Assembly: GCF_018138715.1 (NCBI RefSeq)
Contig: NZ_JAGSHX010000006.1
Location: 7,192,001 to 7,256,000 of the forward strand
Reading direction: 5' to 3'
DNA from: Streptomyces asiaticus
GTDB taxonomy: Bacteria; Actinomycetota; Actinomycetes; Streptomycetales; Streptomycetaceae
Length of the DNA: 64,000 nucleotides
The notes under the pieces are model-generated. The model was not told where the DNA came from. It saw only the letters and a program-made list of their open reading frames with translations, and did no database searches. Below, piece by piece: positions 59,441-64,000 of the stretch (within the stretch, counting starts at the first letter, position 1; every line of letters begins with the position of its first letter). The position numbers and the translations under genes were made by a program.

Positions 59441-59518
59441 CGGATGACCCTCCAGATACGGCGCGTCGGGCCCTCAGCCGGGGCACGCCCTCTAGTACGG
59501 CCGTCGCGTTCCCCGTGT

Positions 59519-60517
59519 TCAGCCGGGCGACACGGCAGATTCCGCGGCGTAGCGAACCCGGTGGCACAGCCCCGGAATCTCGCCCGAGGCGAGCCTCGGA
59601 AGCACCTCGGGAAGCTCCTCGAAACCGCATTCGCCGGTGACGAGGGCGTCGAAGGCGGGATCGGCGAGCAGTTCGAGCGCCAGCGCCATCCGGTCGCCGT
59701 AGGAGCGGCGGGCGCCCCGGGCCGGGGACACCGTCCCCACCTGGCTGCTGCGCACCGTCAGCCGCCGGGAGTGGAACGCCTCGCCCAGCGGCAGGCCGAT
59801 CCGCCGGTCCCCGTACCAGCTCAGCTCCAGCACGGTGCCCTCCGGGGCGAGGAGCTCCAGCGAGCGCGCGAGCCCCTGCTCGGTGGCGCTGGCGTGCACC
59901 ACCAGATCGAGGTCGCCCGCCGCCTCACCGGGGAGCGCGAAGTCCACCCCGAGCGCCCGCGCGACCTCCGCGCGCGCCGGCTCGGCGTCCACCAGTTGCA
60001 CCCGTACGGCCGGGAACCGGGACAGCACCGCCGCGACGGAGGCACCCACCATCCCCGCCCCCACCACCGCGATTCGGTCGCCCAGCAGCGGCGCGGCGTC
60101 CCACGCGGCGTTCACCGCGGTCTCCACCGTCCCCGCCAGCACCGCGCGCGGCGCGGGCACGCCCTCGGGCACCGGGGTCACCGCGCTCGCCGGGACCACA
60201 AAGCGGGTCTGATGCGGATACAGACTGAAGACGGTGCGCCCCCGCAGGGACGCCGGTCCCTCCTCGACCAGACCCACATTGAGGTAGCCGTACTTCACCG
60301 GCCCCGGGAACTCGCCGTCCTGGAACGGCGCGCGCATCGCGCCGTACTGGCTCTCCGGTACGCCACCGCGGAAGACCAGGGTCTCCGTACCGCGGCTCAC
60401 CCCGGAGCACAGCGTGCGCACCACCACGTCCTCGGGCCCGGGTTCGGCCAGGTCCACCTCCCGTATCTCGCCGTGTCCGGGGTAGTGGAGCCAGAAGGCA
60501 CGGGCGGTGCGCGTCAT
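59519..60517 (-). CDS. Zinc-dependent-type alcohol dehydrogenase (MDR superfamily)
   Basis: 332 residues from ATG 60517, 8 bp after AGGAGA. The N-terminal domain has TLCSGVSRGTETLVFRGG in place of the usual catalytic-zinc region; the NAD(P) motif IAVVGAGMVGASVAAVL is intact near residue 157. Related proteins are called 'zinc-binding alcohol dehydrogenase' although the structural-zinc cysteines are absent, as here. It oxidises or reduces a polyol or sugar side chain. It is the first gene of the leftward chain, 78 bp before the PTPS-like gene. Confidence 0.9.
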   Translation of the reverse strand: MTRTARAFWLHYPGHGEIREVDLAEPGPEDVVVRTLCSGVSRGTETLVFRGGVPESQYGAMRAPFQDGEFPGPVKYGYLNVGLVEEGPASLRGRTVFSLYPHQTRFVVPASAVTPVPEGVPAPRAVLAGTVETAVNAAWDAAPLLGDRIAVVGAGMVGASVAAVLSRFPAVRVQLVDAEPARAEVARALGVDFALPGEAAGDLDLVVHASATEQGLARSLELLAPEGTVLELSWYGDRRIGLPLGEAFHSRRLTVRSSQVGTVSPARGARRSYGDRMALALELLADPAFDALVTGECGFEELPEVLPRLASGEIPGLCHRVRYAAESAVSPG

Positions 60518-60635
60518 ACGACGTTCTCCTGAGGGGCTGAACAATCGGAGGGTGGCCCACGTACGGATGACCATGAAGCCGCGAACACGGTACGCGGCAC
60601 CCATCCACTCCGCCACACAGCCCGGAGGGTGCACG

Positions 60636-61394
60636 GTGGCCCTGAACAATCCCTACAACACGACGCTGTTGCGCGACCAGAGCGCCGCGGGCGCGGCCGC
60701 GTTGCGCAACGAGACAGCCGTGGGCGCGGCCGCGCAGCTGCTGTTGCTCGTCCTGCTCGGCACGGCGATCGACCTGGGACCCGCGGGCTGGCTGACCGGC
60801 CTGGCCTTCGCGGTCGCCACCTGGGCGGTGCTCACCCGCGCACTCCAGCGGTCCTGGCTCGCCTCCTTCGGAGCGGCCAACCGGGTCACCCTGGCGCGGG
60901 CCACGCTCGTCGGCGGGGTGACCGCGCTGGTCGCCGACTCCTTCGAGAGCCCGACGCCGGTCACCGCCCTGGTGTCCCTCACCGCGGTCGCGCTGATCCT
61001 CGACGCGGTCGACGGACAGGTGGCGCGCCGCACCGGCACCTCGTCCTCCCTGGGCGCGCGGTTCGACATGGAGGTCGACGCCGTCCTCATCCTGGTGCTC
61101 AGCGTCTATGTGGCCACCTTCCTCGGCCCCTGGGTGCTGCTGATCGGCGCCATGCGCTACGCCTTCGTGGCCGCGGCGTGGGTGCTGCCCTGGCTGAACG
61201 GCCAGCTGCCCCCGAGCACGGCCCGCAAGACGGTGGCCGCGCTCCAGGGCGTGCTGCTGTTGGTCGTGGGCGCCGATGTGCTTCCGTACCCGGTGGCCTT
61301 CGGCGCCGCGCTGCTGGCCCTGACCCTGCTCAGCTGGTCCTTCGCCCGCGACATCAGGTGGCTGTGGCGCACCCGGGAGAGCCGGGCGCAGTGA
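60636..61394 (+). CDS. CDP-alcohol phosphatidyltransferase family protein
   Basis: 252 residues from GTG 60636 behind GGAGGG. The signature D-x2-D-G-x2-A-R-x8-G-x3-D-x3-D is present as LDAVDGQVARRTGTSSSLGARFDMEVDA (residues 119-146 approximately). About six membrane helices. These enzymes exchange CMP of a CDP-lipid for an alcohol. Divergent from the dehydrogenase by about 120 bp, it likely belongs to the same cluster and could link the product to a phospholipid, but the acceptor is unknown. Confidence 0.9.
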   Translation: MALNNPYNTTLLRDQSAAGAAALRNETAVGAAAQLLLLVLLGTAIDLGPAGWLTGLAFAVATWAVLTRALQRSWLASFGAANRVTLARATLVGGVTALVADSFESPTPVTALVSLTAVALILDAVDGQVARRTGTSSSLGARFDMEVDAVLILVLSVYVATFLGPWVLLIGAMRYAFVAAAWVLPWLNGQLPPSTARKTVAALQGVLLLVVGADVLPYPVAFGAALLALTLLSWSFARDIRWLWRTRESRAQ

Positions 61395-61435
61395 GCGCGG
61401 CGGCGCCGGGCGAGCGCCGCCCCCCGCCAGGGGGA

Positions 61436-61530
61436 GGGCCCTGCTACCCATGGGAGGCCCCGCTACCGGGGGGAGGGCCCGCTACCGGGGGAGGCCCCGC
61501 TACCAGCGGAGGGCACCGCTACCAGGGGAG
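61436..61530. repeat. Imperfect tandem repeat GCTACC-N-GGGGAGGGCCC
   Basis: Five to six units of about 18 bp (CCGCTACCGGGGGGAGGGCC type) between the convergent CDP-alcohol transferase and SDR genes. The last copies run into the 3' end of the SDR coding sequence. Confidence 0.65.
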
Positions 61531-62232
61531 GGTGCCCTCGATGTCGAAGTAGCCTCCCGTCGGGCCGTCCGGGCCCACCGTCGCCATGCGGACGATGATC
61601 TCGGCGCCCTCCTCGACGGTCTGGTGACCGGTGTGCCCGTTGAGGTCCGTGGCGGTGTAGCCGGGCTCCACGGCGTTGATCCGCATCTCCGGGAACGCCT
61701 TCGCGTACTGCACGGTGACCATGTTGACCGTGGTTTTCGACGCCGGATAGGCGACCCCCGGGTAGGCGTGCATGGGGGTGTCCGGGGTGGAGACCCGCTC
61801 CAGCGAGGCCAGCCCGCTGCTGACATTGACCACGACCGGGGCGGCGGACCGCCGCAGCAGCGGCAGGAAGGCATGGGTCACCCGCACCACGCCGAAGACG
61901 TTCGTCTCGAACACCTCCTTCATCATGTCGGCAGTGACCTCCGCGGCGCCGATCACCCCGCCGTCCGGCGTGCGCGCCTCGATACCGGCGTTGTTGATCA
62001 GTACATCCAGTCCGCCGTCGGCCTCGACGGTCTTCGCGGCGGCGGCCACGGAGGCGTCATCGGTGACATCGAGGACGACCAGCCGCGCCCCCGCCCCCAG
62101 CTGCTCGGCGGCGCGGCGTCCGCGGTCGGCGTCCCGGCTGCCCAGATAGACGGTGTGACCCGCGGCGATCAGCCGGCGGGCGGTCTCGAAGCCGAGACCC
62201 TTGTTCGCTCCGGTGATGAGTGTTGTCGTCAT
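61519..62232 (-). CDS. SDR-family oxidoreductase
   Basis: 237 residues. TLITGANKGLGFETARRL (NADP-binding), INNAGIEA, VNVSSGLASL and YPASKTTVNM, i.e. the Ser-Tyr-Lys catalytic set, are intact. The style resembles carbonyl-reductase-like SDRs of broad specificity. It is divergent from an XRE-family regulator with a near-palindrome between the two genes, a common two-gene arrangement in Streptomyces where the regulator controls the reductase. Confidence 0.94.
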   Translation of the reverse strand: MTTTLITGANKGLGFETARRLIAAGHTVYLGSRDADRGRRAAEQLGAGARLVVLDVTDDASVAAAAKTVEADGGLDVLINNAGIEARTPDGGVIGAAEVTADMMKEVFETNVFGVVRVTHAFLPLLRRSAAPVVVNVSSGLASLERVSTPDTPMHAYPGVAYPASKTTVNMVTVQYAKAFPEMRINAVEPGYTATDLNGHTGHQTVEEGAEIIVRMATVGPDGPTGGYFDIEGTLPW

Positions 62233-62282
62233 GCCGTCCAGGCTGCGTCAGGGGCCGCGCGGGCAGCCAGGTGCTCCGTCTT

Positions 62283-62303
62283 CCTGGGACCGCGGGTACC
62301 AGG
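62283..62303. promoter_or_regulatory. Near-palindrome in divergent SDR/XRE promoter
   Basis: CCTGGGACC-GCG-GGTACCAGG: 9-bp arms with a single mismatch, 34 bp before the regulator start. Candidate operator for the XRE-type protein. Confidence 0.5.
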
Positions 62304-62336
62304 CTCGTCCCCGGCCCGGGGTGCAGACTGGTGACC

Positions 62337-63176
62337 ATGGCGACTACGGAGTTCGGGCAGGCGGTACGGCGCTGGCGGGACCGGGTCCCCCCGGAGGCCG
62401 CCGGGCTGCCGGCCGGCGGGCAGCGGCGCGCGGCCGGGCTGCGCCGCGAGGAGCTGGCCCTGCTCGCCGGGATCTCCGTCGACTACGTCACCCGCCTCGA
62501 ACAGGGCCGGGCGTCCCATCCCTCGACCCAGGTCGTCGAGGCCCTGGCCAGGGCCCTGCGGCTGTCGTCGGCCGAGCGCGCCCACCTCTTCCGGCTGGCC
62601 GGGCTTGCCCCACCCGGCCCGGAGACGGTCCCGTCGTACATCACCCCGAGCGTCCAGCGGCTGCTGGACCGGCTGACCGGAACGCCCGTGGCCGTGAGCG
62701 ACGCGTCCTGGACGCTGCTCATGGCCAATCCGCCGTATGTGGCCCTGAGGGGCGATCCGTCCCGGTGGCGCGGCAACGAGCGCAACGGAGTCTGGCGCCA
62801 TTTCGTCAGCGAGGACACCGGGTCCCGGCAGACCCATGAGGCCCGCACCGAGTTCCAGGCTGCGCTGGTTGCCGACCTCCGCACGGCCGCCGCCCGCTAC
62901 CCGGCCGACCAGCGGCTGCGGCGGCTGGTCGCGGAACTGCGCGCGAACAGCGAACGGTTCGCCGAGCTGTGGGACTCCGGCGCCGTCGGCCACCACGAGG
63001 CCTCGCGGAAGACCATCGACCATCCACGGGTGGGTCCGCTGACGCTGGACTGCGATGTGCTCACCGTGGCGGGCAGCGATCTGCGCATCGTGGTCTACAC
63101 CGCCGAGCCCGACACCGAGGACGCCGAACGCCTCGCCCTCCTCACCGTCCTCGGCACCCAGTCGCTCACCGGCTAG
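62337..63176 (+). CDS. XRE-family regulator (MmyB-like ligand domain)
   Basis: 279 residues from ATG 62337. The N-terminal helix-turn-helix reads AGLRREELALLAGISVDYVTRLEQGRASHPSTQVVEALA. The C-terminal MmyB-type PAS-like domain (SYITPSVQRLLDRLTGTPVAVSDASWTLLMANP, FVSEDTGSRQTHEA) is complete and ends with LLTVLGTQSLTG. MmyB domains bind a fatty-acid-like ligand. The divergent SDR gene is the usual target. Confidence 0.95.
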   Translation: MATTEFGQAVRRWRDRVPPEAAGLPAGGQRRAAGLRREELALLAGISVDYVTRLEQGRASHPSTQVVEALARALRLSSAERAHLFRLAGLAPPGPETVPSYITPSVQRLLDRLTGTPVAVSDASWTLLMANPPYVALRGDPSRWRGNERNGVWRHFVSEDTGSRQTHEARTEFQAALVADLRTAAARYPADQRLRRLVAELRANSERFAELWDSGAVGHHEASRKTIDHPRVGPLTLDCDVLTVAGSDLRIVVYTAEPDTEDAERLALLTVLGTQSLTG

Positions 63177-64000
63177 GCGAGGCCCACCGGCCCACGCCGC
63201 CTGCGGCGGGCTGCTCCCCGCCCCCGGCCCTTTCCCACAGCCCCGCCATGCAGCCCCAGACACGCCTGCGGCGGGCCGTGCCCCTCCCCGCCCCTTCCCA
63301 TAACTGGGGCTCCGCCCCAGCCCCCGTCCGGTGAACTGACCACGGCGACGGCCGGCTTGTCGCCCCCCTGGGGCCCAGGGGGAGTAAACCCGGGGCCCCG
63401 CCCCGGACCCCGGCCGGGCGGCCCGGATGTGCGCGGGCGTCCGTGCGGTCTTCCGCTGCATCGCGGGTGGCGCGGTCGTTGCCGTGGGCTGGTGAGGTGA
63501 TCGCGGCGGCGGTCGGTTTGTCGTCCCCCGGGTCGAGGGGCGGAGCGGAGCCGGGGCGCCGCCCCGGGCCCCGGCCGGGTGGCCGGGACGTGTGCGGGCG
63601 TCCGTCCGGTCATTCGGCGCACCGACGTGCCGACCGCTATCTGCGCGCTGGCGCACGCGTTCACGGCGCGACGGCCGGCTCGTCGCCCCCGGGGTCCAGG
63701 GGCGGAGCCCCTGGTAGCGGGAAGGGGCGGGGAGGGGAAAGATCCGCCGGGCACCCCGTAACCCGCCGCTCGCGCCCAACGGCGCAGGGCGGCGCGGGTG
63801 GTACGGGGTCGGCCCGCACTCCTGAATCTGGCGATGAGATTTTCATATTTGCGTAATTGGATCGCTGCGTTCCGTAAGATTTTAGGCTCATCCGATGCAC
63901 GAACCGGCGTTGGTACGCGCTATCTGAACAGAGGGCGCAACACCGCGCACTCGCGGGGCGTGTGGGGGCCACCCTCGTACGACGAACAGAAGGACAGCGA
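63177..64000. repeat. 824-bp non-coding end: fold-back repeats, then promoter-like DNA
   Basis: 63190-63330 holds two CGCCTGCGGCGGGC...CCCCGCCCC...GGGGCTCCGCCCC copies, and 63370-63745 several degenerate GGGGCCCCGGCCGGG units ending with an opposite GGGGCGGAGCCCC...GGGAAGGGGCGGGG copy at about 63703-63740. From about 63830 the DNA becomes AT-richer (GAGATTTTCATATTTGCG), as in a promoter for a gene beyond the window. A 10-codon open frame (63895-63927) in that leader is the only small candidate; I do not call it a gene. Confidence 0.6.

Noticed and set aside
63895..63927. Ten-codon leader peptide (MHEPALVRAI) before the next gene
   Set aside because: No run of a single regulatory amino acid, no clear attenuator hairpin, and the downstream gene is outside the window.

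Overview
The window is high-GC actinobacterial DNA, almost certainly Streptomyces. Third-codon-position GC bias is extreme, GTG starts and 4-bp ATGA/GTGA gene overlaps are common, and intergenic spaces carry GC-rich fold-back repeats typical of the genus. I recognise no tRNA, rRNA, CRISPR array or complete insertion sequence. The left edge cuts through an MMPL exporter; the right edge ends in a promoter-like non-coding stretch.

Region A (1-18542) is the highlight: an apparently undescribed meroterpenoid gene cluster. One long leftward transcription unit encodes ispH, a polyprenyl diphosphate synthase, dxs, ispG, a 4-hydroxybenzoate-hydroxylase-like flavoprotein, a UbiA prenyltransferase, an ATP/AMP-dependent ligase, a Pyr4-type membrane terpene cyclase, and then a flavoprotein/lyase pair resembling CreE/CreD of the aspartate-nitrosuccinate (nitrous-acid-generating) pathway, followed by the MMPL exporter. 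A divergent fused aminodeoxychorismate synthase (pabAB) can supply an amino-aromatic precursor. My reading: isoprenoid supply, aminobenzoate supply, ring hydroxylation, prenylation and membrane cyclisation, with nitrite made in situ to diazotise the arylamine. The product could be a diazo/diazoquinone diterpenoid or a diazotisation-dependent deaminated one. A 267-bp element with perfect 18-bp terminal inverted repeats sits exactly at the UbiA stop codon inside this unit.

Region B (18.6-25 kb): a TetR/MaoC pair sharing an operator, a zinc-ribbon protein of unknown function, a secreted penicillin-acylase-family Ntn hydrolase and an alpha/beta-hydrolase-like protein. Region C (25.3-32.1 kb): a LysR regulator, then a TetR-controlled acyl-CoA catabolic island (SDR, acyl-CoA ligase, TetR, ACAD10/11-type dehydrogenase, APH-type kinase) that resembles the 4-hydroxyacid/levulinate (Lva) pathway. 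Both outer promoters carry the same operator.

Region D (32.2-45.5 kb): HxlR regulator with a 30-bp palindrome, two oxidoreductases, a NUDIX/DUF202 operon, a glycine-rich membrane protein, a KstD-like flavoprotein, a Tat-exported molybdoenzyme with a cytochrome b partner, a GH6 lipoprotein, a cellulose-synthase-like GT2 and a GT4. Region E (45.7-48 kb) is decaying DNA: a truncated AraC gene fused head-to-head with a truncated NmrA gene, and a frameshifted SpoIIE-type phosphatase remnant. Region F (48-53.7 kb): membrane protein, NmrA reductase and a three-subunit PaoABC-like molybdenum hydroxylase.

Region G (53.9-61.4 kb) is an orphan pterin/ribityl-pyrimidine-like cluster: a GTP cyclohydrolase II with the Tyr-to-Met change known to give the formylated product, a creatininase-family hydrolase, a RibD-type reductase, a flippase-like membrane protein, methyltransferase, glycosyltransferase, a degenerate 6-pyruvoyltetrahydropterin-synthase homologue, a dehydrogenase and a CDP-alcohol phosphatidyltransferase. 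Region H (61.5-64 kb) holds a divergent SDR/XRE pair and a repeat-rich non-coding end.
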